DNA from: SHZI01 sp031409515
GTDB lineage: Bacteria > Pseudomonadota > Gammaproteobacteria > Steroidobacterales > GCA-2729495
Length of the DNA stretch: 64,000 bases
Direction of reading: 5' to 3'
Assembly: GCA_031409515.1 (NCBI GenBank)
Contig: JANNXJ010000057.1
Coordinates: 18,682-82,681, forward strand
Part shown: in pieces, positions 40,996-49,123 of the stretch
Layout of the letters: each line of letters begins with the position of its first letter
How positions within the stretch are numbered: position 1 is the stretch's first letter
Position numbers and translations under genes: made by a program
Notes under the pieces: generated by a model
Told to the model about the DNA's origin: nothing
Database searches by the model: none
Seen by the model: the letters and a program-made list of their open reading frames with translations, nothing else

Positions 40996-41229
40996 ATGGC
41001 ACAGCTGCTGATACGTAACCTTGAGGACGATGTGGTGGAAGCCCTGAAAAAGCGCGCCGGGGCCCAGGGCCAGTCGCTTGAACAGTCGTTGCGTGAGTTA
41101 TTGCGTGCCGCGGCGCTGCCGGAGGTTGCCCGCCGTCTTGCCATCATCGACCGCATTCGCGCCATGGGGCCCCAGTCAAAGCGGCAATCGGACAGCACCA
41201 GGCTCATCCGGAAGGACCGGGGCCGTTGA
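40996..41229 (+). CDS. FitA/VapB-type ribbon-helix-helix antitoxin
   Basis: 77 residues with ribosome site GGGAGAGG. N-terminal strand and helices AQLLIRNLEDDVVEALKKRA then QGQSLEQSLRELLRAAAL fit the FitA-like RHH fold. The C-terminus (IRAMGPQSKRQSDSTRLIRK) would wrap the toxin, with Arg residues often entering the PIN active site. It overlaps the toxin start as TTGA. The DNA-binding site is probably the palindrome just upstream. Confidence 0.92.
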   Translation: MAQLLIRNLEDDVVEALKKRAGAQGQSLEQSLRELLRAAALPEVARRLAIIDRIRAMGPQSKRQSDSTRLIRKDRGR

Positions 41230-41654
41230 TCCTGGTTGTCGACGCCAGCGTCGCTGCCAAATGGTTTTTCGCGGAGTCCGGCGATCAATGGGCACGTGAA
41301 CTTGCAGAAGGCGAGGACGTGTTGATCGCACCGGACCTGATCGTTGCAGAGGTCTGCAACACGGCCTGGAAAAAAGTCTCCCGCGCCGAAGCCAGCGCCG
41401 ACCAGGCCAGGGCCGTGACTATCGGGCTACCACAGATATTTCGCGAACTGGTGCCCTGCGCTGCCCTGGTGCCACAGGCGCTGGATCTCGCGCTGGAACT
41501 GCACCACCCGACTTACGACTGCTTCTACCTCGCACTGGCAGAACTGGCCAATGCCGACCTGGCGACTGCAGACACCACCTTTGCTCGCAAACTTCTTCGG
41601 ACGGGATTTCCCCGCAGCAGACTCCGCCTCATGGGCGAACCTCCAGCCTCGTAG
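41226..41654 (+). CDS. VapC/FitB-type PIN-domain toxin, TTG start
   Basis: 142 residues from TTG 41226. PIN acidic residues: Asp in LVVDASVAAKWF, Glu in APDLIVAEVCNTAWKK, Asp in HPTYDCFYLALAEL and Asp in ATADTTFARKL. These bind Mg and cut RNA, typically tRNA or rRNA loops. Paired with the RHH antitoxin in front. The stop TAG (41652-41654) is the first codon of a GTAGGAGCGCC element. Confidence 0.92.
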   Translation: MILVVDASVAAKWFFAESGDQWARELAEGEDVLIAPDLIVAEVCNTAWKKVSRAEASADQARAVTIGLPQIFRELVPCAALVPQALDLALELHHPTYDCFYLALAELANADLATADTTFARKLLRTGFPRSRLRLMGEPPAS

Positions 41655-41706
41655 GAGCGCCTTTAGGCGGGATGGATATTGATTCGCGCCGGTCGGCGCT
41701 CCTACT
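41651..41706. repeat. Inverted REP pair (REPIN-like)
   Basis: GTAGGAGCGCCTTTAGGCGG (41651-41670) and its reverse-oriented partner CGCGCCGGTCGGCGCTCCTAC within 41685-41706 (given here as two parts: CGCGCC and GGTCGGCGCTCCTAC). The outer GTAGGAGCGCC heads face each other across about 30 bp. Layout matches REP doublets that are mobilised by RAYT transposases in other gammaproteobacteria. Confidence 0.75.
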
Positions 41707-41708
41707 AC

Positions 41709-42098
41709 TCAAGCGAAACGCAGGAGCAGATTCCCAAGCGCCAGTCCGAGGAGAATCAGCCAGGTAACGACGACCCCCCCGAAGCGCCCCGCGCTCCGCC
41801 CCGAGGTCTGGGTCAGACCGAGCGCGTGGAGTACCCGGGCAATCAGCAGACCAGCTCCCGCCGCGTGCACCGCCCACCAGGGCCCCCCGCCCGTTTCGAA
41901 GAAGGCCAGCAGCAGCAGGGCGAAGGGGACGTACTCCGCAAAATTGCCGTGGATACGCACAGCGCGCTCGAGTTCCTGACTCTGGCCAGTCCCGAGGCCG
42001 ACCTTGAGACGGATACGGTTCTGGGCAACGCGATAACTCAGGAAGATATAGAGAATTGCCAGCAGGCTGGCGTAGATGGCGGTAATCCCGACGGACAT
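41709..42098 (-). CDS. MAPEG family membrane protein
   Basis: 129 residues with four membrane spans (SLLAILYIFLSYRVAQ, PFALLLLAFFETGG, AVHAAGAGLLIARVLHALGL, VVVTWLILLGLALGNLLL). The MAPEG signature is RAVRIHGNFAEYVPFALLLL followed by ARVLHALG. Eukaryotic members bind glutathione or eicosanoids; bacterial members are poorly known. It is the last gene of the beta-oxidation operon, 10 bp after the ligase gene, which suggests a role in lipid handling or peroxide detoxification. Confidence 0.9.
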   Translation of the reverse strand: MSVGITAIYASLLAILYIFLSYRVAQNRIRLKVGLGTGQSQELERAVRIHGNFAEYVPFALLLLAFFETGGGPWWAVHAAGAGLLIARVLHALGLTQTSGRSAGRFGGVVVTWLILLGLALGNLLLRFA

Positions 42099-42107
42099 GG
42101 CGCTCTC

Positions 42108-43730
42108 CTAGAGTAGGTGTCTGGCGTATTGCTCGCGTAACCGGAGCTTGTTGATCTTGCCGGTACCGGTATGGGGAATTTCAGCGACGAAGATGACGTC
42201 ATCGGGCACCCAGAAGCTCGCTACCCTGGGGGCAATAAAGGCCAGCAGCTCGTCCCGGGACACTGACGCGCCAGGCTTCCGCACCACGATCAGCAGGGGG
42301 CGCTCCGACCACCTGGGGTGCGCGACACCGATGACGGCCGCCTCAGCGACGGCAGGGTGACCAACTGCCAGGTTCTCCAGCTCGATGGAGCTGATCCACT
42401 CGCCACCGGACTTGATGACATCCTTGGTCCGGTCGGTGATCTGCAGATAACCCGCCGGGTCGATCGTGGCCACGTCCCCGGTCTCGAACCAGCCGTCCGC
42501 CCGGTGGGTGTCGCTTCGTTCAACGCCGTAGTAGCCACTCGCGATGAACGGGCCGCGAACCTGCAGGGCGCCGAACGTGCGCCCGTCCCAGGGCAGTTCC
42601 TGCCCGTCGTCAGCGACGATGCGCATCTCGACCCCAAACACACTGCGCCCCTGCTTGACCCGGAGCGCACGCCGGGCCTCGGGGGGCAACGCGTCCTCAC
42701 CGGGCTTGGGGGAATTGAAAGTCCCCAACGGCGACGTCTCCGTCATTCCCCAGGCGTGGTGCGTCTCGACGCCATGGCGGTCACGGAACTCATCCATGAT
42801 CGCCTGGGGGCAGGCGGCACCACCCACCACCGTCCGCTTCAGACTTGGCACCCGGGCGCCGGAGCCGGCCAGATGCTGGAGTAGCGCGAGCCACACGGTC
42901 GGGACGCCCAGCGCCATCGTTACCTGTTCACTATTGATCAGGTCGACCAGCGTGGCGGGATCACCAGCGCTGCGGCCAGGCAGGACGAGCTTGCTGCCCG
43001 CCATGGGCGCCATGAATGGAATGCCCCAGGCGTTCACATGGAACATGGGGACGACGGGGAGGATCGTATCCAGGGCCCGGACGCCCATGACGTCGGCGCT
43101 GGCGGCAGCCATCGCGTGGAGAACGCTGGAGCGGTGGCTGTAAAGGACGCCCTTGGGATTGCCCGTGGTCCCCGACGTGTAGCAGAGCGAACTGGCACAC
43201 CGCTCGTCCAGGTCGGGCCAGTGGTAGTCAGGACGCTCAATCTCCAGCAGCGACTCGTAACAGCGAGCGTCGGCCAGCAGTGGCACGGAGGACGCCGGGG
43301 GCATATGGCCAGACCCCGTCAGGTACACCAGGGTCTGCACCGTCTTGAGGTGGGACGTCAGGCTGGCCAGCAGGGGGGCAAACTCGGCGGATGCAAACAG
43401 CACGGTGGCACCGCCATCGTTCATGATCCAGGCCATCTGCTCAGGCAGCAACCGCGGGTTGACCGTGTGCAGGATCCGGCCGGAACAGGCCACCCCGTAA
43501 AAGAGTTCGAGATGGCGGAAATCATTCCAGGCCAGCGTCGCGACCCGTGCCCCGGCCGGCAGGCCGAGGCGGTCGAGCGCGTGAGCGAGACGGGCAGCGC
43601 GCTGGAAGGCCTCGGCATAGGTGTACCGATGGCGAGGGTGATCTGCGGTGATGCTCACCACCTGTTGTTCCGGGTGATTGCGCTGCGCATGGCGCAGAAT
43701 CCCCGTGATCGTCAGCGGCACGTCCATCAT
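42108..43730 (-). CDS. Acyl-CoA synthetase (AMP-forming), medium/long-chain type
   Basis: 540 residues from ATG 43730, sharing one base with the previous stop (TGATG). ANL motifs: SLCYTSGTTGNPKGVLYSHR, AWGMTETSPLGTF, GWFETGDVATIDPAGYLQIT then DRTKDVIKSGGEWISS, and catalytic Lys in HTGTGKINKLRL. Close in pattern to AlkK-like and FadD3/DmdB-type ligases. It activates the acid substrate of the operon. Neighbours cover all later beta-oxidation steps. Confidence 0.93.
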   Translation of the reverse strand: MMDVPLTITGILRHAQRNHPEQQVVSITADHPRHRYTYAEAFQRAARLAHALDRLGLPAGARVATLAWNDFRHLELFYGVACSGRILHTVNPRLLPEQMAWIMNDGGATVLFASAEFAPLLASLTSHLKTVQTLVYLTGSGHMPPASSVPLLADARCYESLLEIERPDYHWPDLDERCASSLCYTSGTTGNPKGVLYSHRSSVLHAMAAASADVMGVRALDTILPVVPMFHVNAWGIPFMAPMAGSKLVLPGRSAGDPATLVDLINSEQVTMALGVPTVWLALLQHLAGSGARVPSLKRTVVGGAACPQAIMDEFRDRHGVETHHAWGMTETSPLGTFNSPKPGEDALPPEARRALRVKQGRSVFGVEMRIVADDGQELPWDGRTFGALQVRGPFIASGYYGVERSDTHRADGWFETGDVATIDPAGYLQITDRTKDVIKSGGEWISSIELENLAVGHPAVAEAAVIGVAHPRWSERPLLIVVRKPGASVSRDELLAFIAPRVASFWVPDDVIFVAEIPHTGTGKINKLRLREQYARHLL

Positions 43731-44593
43731 CAAGCCCTGCACGACTGTCCTCCCCTTATGAACTCCGCGAGACCCGGCCACTCTCCCGAACCGATGTCGG
43801 GAGCAAAAAACCCGAAGTGACCGATCGTCCTGCCAGCCGGATTACTGACGCCCAGATCGATGAACTCCCGCTCCGCGTTGGGAAACCAGTCGTGCCACGT
43901 CTGCAGGGCTCGGCGGGTCGCCAGATCATCACCCTCGACGTAATAGGTCCGCAGCTGGCAGCGTACGTCGGCATGAAACTGGGGTTGGGGCCCCACAGTG
44001 GCACTCCGGATGTAGTCCGGGTCCCTGCCCCACTGGGCCCACTGCCGGGCCACGCCGGAGGGAATGTCCTGGCCAAGACCAAGGCGGGACGCCGGAAAGC
44101 GGTCAGAAAGCGCCGTGAGCAGGGGGATGGCGACATACCAGAGGCCGAAGACCCGCACCCGCCCCATACCGTCCCAGTGCCGCCAGTACCCGGACTGGCT
44201 CGCGACACCCACCAGGGCATCAACCAGCCGGATTTCCGGCGCGATGCCGAGGAGCTGTCCACCGACTGAGTGGCCGAGCACCACCAGCCGCTCCGGTGCC
44301 TGGGTCGCGCGTAGCCACCGTATGACGGCCGGAAAATCCTCCCGGCCCCAGTCCTCCAGCCGGACCCGCCGGGCGCGAGGACCATCCAGTAGAGAGTCGC
44401 CCATGCCCCGGTAGTCGTAGGTGACCACGCCGATCCCCTGCTCCAGCAGGTGCCCGGCAAGATGCCGGTAGAAGCGCCGGCGGACGCCCATCGCGGAGTT
44501 GATCACCAGCCAGGGCCCCGGCGTGGCGGGACTGTAGACCGTCGCCTGAAGACGCTGGCCATCGCTGGCGGTGATGGCCACGTCGGTACTCAT
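43730..44593 (-). CDS. Alpha/beta hydrolase family protein
   Basis: 287 residues. Serine-hydrolase motif LVVLGHSVGGQLLGIAPE (nucleophile Ser), oxyanion region LVINSAMGVRRRFYRHLAG and VVTYDYRGMGDS, final His in GRTIGHFGFFAPDIG. Such enzymes (COG4757-like) are predicted acylhydrolases. ATGA overlap with the CoA-transferase gene upstream and TGATG with the ligase downstream fix it in the operon. It could release the acid substrate from an ester or hydrolyse a CoA thioester. Confidence 0.88.
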   Translation of the reverse strand: MSTDVAITASDGQRLQATVYSPATPGPWLVINSAMGVRRRFYRHLAGHLLEQGIGVVTYDYRGMGDSLLDGPRARRVRLEDWGREDFPAVIRWLRATQAPERLVVLGHSVGGQLLGIAPEIRLVDALVGVASQSGYWRHWDGMGRVRVFGLWYVAIPLLTALSDRFPASRLGLGQDIPSGVARQWAQWGRDPDYIRSATVGPQPQFHADVRCQLRTYYVEGDDLATRRALQTWHDWFPNAEREFIDLGVSNPAGRTIGHFGFFAPDIGSGEWPGLAEFIRGGQSCRA

Positions 44594-45744
44594 CCGGCCT
44601 GCACCACGGCGCCGGTCTCGAGCAGCGCATCGATCTCGCCGCCCAGAAAGCCAGCCTCCAGCAGTACAGACCGGGAGTCGGCGCCAGGTCGCACCGGGGC
44701 CCGGGGCGGCTCGGGCACGGTCGCACTGAAGCGGGGCGCCGGCGCATTCTGCCGGACACCGTTGACCGTGATGAAAGCGTTGCGCGCCACGTTGTGGGGA
44801 TGCTGACTGGCCTCACTCACGGTGAGTACCGGCGCGACGCAGGCGTCGGTGCCTTCCAGGAGGGCACACCACTCGGCCCGGGTCTTCGTCAGGAAGACCG
44901 CAGCGAGTTCAGCCTTCAACGCCGGCCAGCGGGGACTGGTGACAGGAAACGCACCGAGGCCCTGGTCACCGAAGCGGGCCGGGTCGAGCCCGGCCAGACG
45001 GATCAGCGCCTGATAGAAGGCAGGCTCGATAGCCGCCACTGCCACGTACTTGCCGTCGCTGGTTGCGTAAGTGGAGTAGAAATGGGCCGTACCGCTGAGG
45101 AAGTGGGTACCGGGCTGCTCGTCGAAGAGGCCCGCCGCGCGAAAGCCATGGAACATGGCCATCAGGGCATTGACCCCGTCGAGCATGGCCGCGTCCACCA
45201 CCTGGCCCCGACCGGAGCGCTGCGCCTCGAGCAGCCCGCAGACGAGACCGAAGGCCAGCAGCATGCCACCGCCGCCGAAGTCGCCGAGTAAATTGAGTGG
45301 CGGTACAGGGGGCTGCCCGGGCCGGCCGAAGGCGTTCAGGGCGCCGGCCAGTGCAATGTAGTTCAGATCATGCCCGGGGCTCTGGGCGAGAGGTCCGTCC
45401 TGGCCCCAGCCCGTTACGCGGCCGTATACGAGGCGGGGATTTCGCTGCAGGCACTGGGCGGGGCCGATTCCCAGACGCTCAGCGACCCCCGGCCTGAAAC
45501 CCTCGATCAGCCCATCGGCGCGCTCCACGAGCCGCAGAAGGGTTCGGGCACCGGCATCGTGCTTGAGGTCAAGCACGATGCTGCGCCGGTTACGGCGCAG
45601 AGGATCAATGGTCGCCAGCGGGTCGGCGCCCGGCCGGTCCACGCGAATGACGTCGGCGCCCATGTCCGCTAGCAGCATGCCGCAGAAGGGACCCGGCCCG
45701 ATGCTGGCCACTTCGAGGACGCGAATCCCCGCCAGCGGACCCAT
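44590..45744 (-). CDS. CaiB/BaiF-type CoA transferase, alpha-methylacyl-CoA racemase-like
   Basis: 384 residues from ATG 45744 (TGATG overlap with the dehydrogenase stop). Class III CoA-transferase/AMACR pattern: PLAGIRVLEVASIGPGPFCG, ADMGADVIRVDRPGADP, NPRLVYGRVTGWGQDGP, PGHDLNYIALAGAL, and GGMLLAFGLVCGLLEA. The GHDxNY motif with Asp and the upstream His is typical for the racemase subtype, which epimerises 2-methylacyl-CoA. That would allow breakdown of methyl-branched or sterol-side-chain acyl groups by the dehydrogenase next to it. Confidence 0.9.
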   Translation of the reverse strand: MGPLAGIRVLEVASIGPGPFCGMLLADMGADVIRVDRPGADPLATIDPLRRNRRSIVLDLKHDAGARTLLRLVERADGLIEGFRPGVAERLGIGPAQCLQRNPRLVYGRVTGWGQDGPLAQSPGHDLNYIALAGALNAFGRPGQPPVPPLNLLGDFGGGGMLLAFGLVCGLLEAQRSGRGQVVDAAMLDGVNALMAMFHGFRAAGLFDEQPGTHFLSGTAHFYSTYATSDGKYVAVAAIEPAFYQALIRLAGLDPARFGDQGLGAFPVTSPRWPALKAELAAVFLTKTRAEWCALLEGTDACVAPVLTVSEASQHPHNVARNAFITVNGVRQNAPAPRFSATVPEPPRAPVRPGADSRSVLLEAGFLGGEIDALLETGAVVQAG

Positions 45745-46904
45745 CAGCTTTTTGGCACGGACTTTCGGGGGTCGAGGCCGATCGACCGGGCAATGATCTC
45801 CCGCATCACTTCGGAGGATCCCGCGTAGATTCTCGACACTCGTGCATCCTGGTACATCCGGGAGATGCGGTACTCGTCCATGTAGCCCGCACCGCCGTGG
45901 AGCTGGACGCACTCGTCGGTCACGCGGCCCTCAAGTTCGCTGCAGTAGAGCTTGGCCCGGGCCACGTCCGCGGCCGTCAGCCGCCCGGCGTTGAACTCCA
46001 GGACGCAGTGATCGACAAACACCTGCGCAATATCGATCTGCGTCCGCATGTCCGCCATCTTGAAACGATTGACCTGAAAGTCACCCACGGCCTGGCCGAA
46101 GATCTTGCGCTCCCGGATGAAATCGAGGGTCAGGTCGAAGGCAACCTGGCTTGCCGCCACGTACTGGGCTGCAGAGATCAACCGCTCCTCCACCAGGTAC
46201 TCCATCAGGTAGTAGAACCCCCGGGTCGGATCGCCGAGGACGTTTGCTTTCGGCACCTGCACGTTCTCGAAGAAGAGTTCTGCCGTGTCCTGGGAGTTCA
46301 GTCCCATCTTTTTCAGATTGCGGCCGCGGGCGAAGCCAGTCATGCCCCGCTCCAGCAGGAAGAGGCCGATCTGCCGTCCGGGTCCCGTCCGCGCGGCCAC
46401 GACGAACAGGTCGCCGTTGATGCCGTTGGAAATATAAGTCTTGGCGCCGTTCAGGAGGTAGTGATCGCCCCGGTCCTCCGCCCGGGTCTTCATGCCCGCC
46501 AGGTCGCTGCCAGCGCCGGGCTCGGTCATGGCAATGCCGAGGATCGTTTCGCCCCGGGCACACCGGGGCAGGAAGCGCTGCTTCTGCTCGACCGTGCCAA
46601 GACCCTCGATGTAGGGCGCCACGAGCCGGGAGTGCAACGTAAAGTAGAGCCCGCTGTCGCCGTACCGCAGGTTCTCTTCGATGAGAATCTGCTCGTAGCG
46701 GAAGTCCCGGATCCCGGCACCGCCGTACTGTTCGTCGGCCTGCATAAGCAGCAGGCCCTGCTCGCCACCCTTGCGATAGATCTCCCGGTCTACCTGGCCC
46801 GCAGCGTGCCAGCGATCCCGGTGGGGCTCGACTTCCTTCTGGAAGAAGCGCCGCACCGAGTCCCGGAACATCTGGTGCTCGGGCTCAAAGAGATGTCGTT
46901 CCAT
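45744..46904 (-). CDS. Acyl-CoA dehydrogenase
   Basis: 386 residues, standard length. FAD-binding and active-site segments: ILGIAMTEPGAGSDLAGMKT, YISNGINGDLFVVAART, QLHGGAGYMDEYRISRMYQD and the catalytic Glu region ARVSRIYAGSSEVMREIIAR. The last segment fits the short/medium or isovaleryl-type group. It performs the first oxidation of acyl-CoA, passing electrons to ETF. It is located between the FadB/J-like gene and the racemase-like gene. Confidence 0.93.
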   Translation of the reverse strand: MERHLFEPEHQMFRDSVRRFFQKEVEPHRDRWHAAGQVDREIYRKGGEQGLLLMQADEQYGGAGIRDFRYEQILIEENLRYGDSGLYFTLHSRLVAPYIEGLGTVEQKQRFLPRCARGETILGIAMTEPGAGSDLAGMKTRAEDRGDHYLLNGAKTYISNGINGDLFVVAARTGPGRQIGLFLLERGMTGFARGRNLKKMGLNSQDTAELFFENVQVPKANVLGDPTRGFYYLMEYLVEERLISAAQYVAASQVAFDLTLDFIRERKIFGQAVGDFQVNRFKMADMRTQIDIAQVFVDHCVLEFNAGRLTAADVARAKLYCSELEGRVTDECVQLHGGAGYMDEYRISRMYQDARVSRIYAGSSEVMREIIARSIGLDPRKSVPKS

Positions 46905-46907
46905 GCT

Positions 46908-49121
46908 TCAGGCAGCAGAGCGGCGCGGGGCCGCGCTACCGGGCGGGTAGAACAGTTCATTCTTCGCTGCCCGGTCCCGGAGCGAGGCCGGCACCTGGAA
47001 GCGTGGCCCGTAGGCCGCAGCCAGCCGGTCTGATTCAGCCACAAAGGCCTTTAGACCGATCGTCTCGATGAAGGACAGCGTGCCGCCCGTCCAGGGTGGA
47101 TAGCCCCAGCCGAGGATCGAGCCGATATCCGCATCGGCGGGGTCTGTAACCACGCCTTCGTCAAGGCACCGGACGGTCTCGACCGCCTGCGCGTACAGCA
47201 GGCGCTTCTTCACTTCTTCCACCGCGGGCTGCTGCGCTGCTGCTGGGTACACACCGGCGATGCCTGGCCAGAGGTACTTCTTGCCGTCCTTCTGGCCGTC
47301 CTTCTGGCCGTCTTTGGGATACTCGTAGAAGCCCTTGCCGAACTTCTTGCCCTTCCGGTCCAGGTCCACCGCAAACTTGAGTGCCACGGCGATAGCAGAC
47401 GGCCCTGTGTACTTGTCGCCCAGGTCCAGCTGGGTCTGCTTATGAATCTTCGCCGACAGCTCCAGGCTGACTTCGTCGTGCACCGCCAGCGGACCCACAG
47501 GCATCCCCGCCTGCTTCCCGGCGTTCTCGATCAGCGCCGGCAGCACCCCTTCCTGCAACAAGGCCATGCCCTCGTTGCAGTAGGTCATGAACACCCTGCT
47601 GGTGTAGAACCCGCGGCTGTCATTGACGACGATGGGTGTCTTCTTGATCCGCTGCACATAGTCCAGCGCCCGGGCCACCGCTTCGTCCGAAGTTTTCTGA
47701 CCCAGAATGACTTCCACCAGCGGCATCTTGTCCACCGGTGAGAAGAAGTGCAGCCCGATGAAGCTTGCAGGCCGCTTTGACGCTTCAGCCAGGCCCGTGA
47801 TCGGCAGCGTGGACGTGTTGGAGGCAAAAATCGCCGTGTCGGGAATCACGGCCTCCGTCTTCCGGGTGACGTCCGCCTTGATCTCCCGGCTTTCAAAAAC
47901 TGCCTCGATCACCAGCTCACAGCCCTTGAGGTCACCATAGTCCGTCGTGGGGTGGATACGGGCAAGAACGCCGGCCATTTCTGCAGCTGTCGTGCGGCCC
48001 TGATCCACCCGCTTCTGGAGCAGCGCGCGGGAGTAGTCCTTGCCCTTCGCAGCTGCCTCGGCCGTGCTGTCCAGCAGGACCACGTCCATGCCGGCCCGGG
48101 CAGAGACGTAGGCAATCCCGGCGCCCATCATGCCGGCACCCAGCATGCCCAGGCGCGTGACCTTCGACTTCGCCACGCCCGGAGGCCGCCTCACCAGCTT
48201 GTCGGCGGCGCCCTTGTTGATGAACAGCGTCCGGGTCATGTTCCGGTAGACCGGATTGAGCAGCAGGCTTACGAAATAGCGGGCCTCGATCTTCAGGCCC
48301 GTGTCGAAGGGCACGATGCTGCCCTCGTAGACGGCAGACAGAATCGCAATCGGCGCCGGATAATTGTGCTGGGTCTTGTCGGCGATGAGCGCGGAGCCCG
48401 CCATGAACGTTTGCTGGGCACCGGGATGCAGGGCCCCGGCCCCGCCGGGCCAGCGAAAGCCCTTCTTGTCCCAGGGCTGCACGGGATCCGCGGCCTCGAG
48501 CAGCCAGCGGCGCGCTACGTTCAGCAGCTCGGCGGGGGCCGCCACGGCGTGCACGATGCCCAGCGCCTTCGCCTTCTCGGGTTCCACGTGGGTGCCCTGG
48601 GTCATCAGCTCCAGCGCCGGCTGGATGCCAATCAACCGGGGCAGGCGCTGCGTGCCGCCAGCGCCGGGCAGGAGGCCGACCTGGACCTCCGGCAGGCCCA
48701 CGACAGCCTTGGGCTCGTTGCTCAGCACGCGGAAGTGGCAGGCCAGACAGAGCTCCAGCCCGCCACCCAGCGCGGTGCCATTGATCGCGGCGGCGATGGG
48801 CTTGCCGCCGGTCTCCAGCTTGCGCAGGACCCCGGAGTACCGGCTGATTTCCCGCATGAGCTCCGGTCCGCTCACACCGCTCCCGTAGATGTTCACGATG
48901 TCCATCAGGTCCGCGCCGGCAATGAACGCCGGCTTGCCGGAAGTGATCAGCGCGGCCTTGATGGCGGCATCGCTGAGGATCCGGTCGACGGCCTGAGCCA
49001 GCTCGGCAGTGAACGCCGGGGTGATGACATTCATCGACCGGTCGGGCATGTCGATCGTGAGGGTGGCGATGCCCTGGGCATCGACAGCAATATCAATACT
49101 CTGCTTCTTGTCCTGGTTCAT
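46908..49121 (-). CDS. fadJ: Fatty acid oxidation multifunctional enzyme (FadJ/FadB-like alpha subunit)
   Basis: 737 residues from ATG 49121. N-terminal crotonase domain (about 1-190): NGTALGGGLELCLACHFRVL, GLPEVQVGLLPGAGGTQRLP with both catalytic Glu. Central 3-hydroxyacyl-CoA dehydrogenase (about 310-490): LGMLGAGMMGAGIAYVSARA, SNTSTLPITGLAE, FIGLHFFSPVDKMPLVEVIL, then two C-terminal dimerisation domains. It hydrates enoyl-CoA and oxidises the product with NAD. In-frame duplication of KDGQ near residue 610 is coded by a 12-bp tandem repeat. The thiolase partner gene ends 2 bp before this start. Confidence 0.94.
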   Translation of the reverse strand: MNQDKKQSIDIAVDAQGIATLTIDMPDRSMNVITPAFTAELAQAVDRILSDAAIKAALITSGKPAFIAGADLMDIVNIYGSGVSGPELMREISRYSGVLRKLETGGKPIAAAINGTALGGGLELCLACHFRVLSNEPKAVVGLPEVQVGLLPGAGGTQRLPRLIGIQPALELMTQGTHVEPEKAKALGIVHAVAAPAELLNVARRWLLEAADPVQPWDKKGFRWPGGAGALHPGAQQTFMAGSALIADKTQHNYPAPIAILSAVYEGSIVPFDTGLKIEARYFVSLLLNPVYRNMTRTLFINKGAADKLVRRPPGVAKSKVTRLGMLGAGMMGAGIAYVSARAGMDVVLLDSTAEAAAKGKDYSRALLQKRVDQGRTTAAEMAGVLARIHPTTDYGDLKGCELVIEAVFESREIKADVTRKTEAVIPDTAIFASNTSTLPITGLAEASKRPASFIGLHFFSPVDKMPLVEVILGQKTSDEAVARALDYVQRIKKTPIVVNDSRGFYTSRVFMTYCNEGMALLQEGVLPALIENAGKQAGMPVGPLAVHDEVSLELSAKIHKQTQLDLGDKYTGPSAIAVALKFAVDLDRKGKKFGKGFYEYPKDGQKDGQKDGKKYLWPGIAGVYPAAAQQPAVEEVKKRLLYAQAVETVRCLDEGVVTDPADADIGSILGWGYPPWTGGTLSFIETIGLKAFVAESDRLAAAYGPRFQVPASLRDRAAKNELFYPPGSAAPRRSAA
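47283..47312. repeat. 12-bp tandem repeat in fadJ-like gene
   Basis: GCCGTCCTTCTG at 47283 and 47295, followed by GCCGTCTTTGGG. On the minus strand it codes for KDGQKDGQKDGK, an expanded version of a shorter lysine/glycine loop that normally precedes the Leu-Trp-Pro-Gly segment. Confidence 0.75.
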
Positions 49122-49123
49122 GG

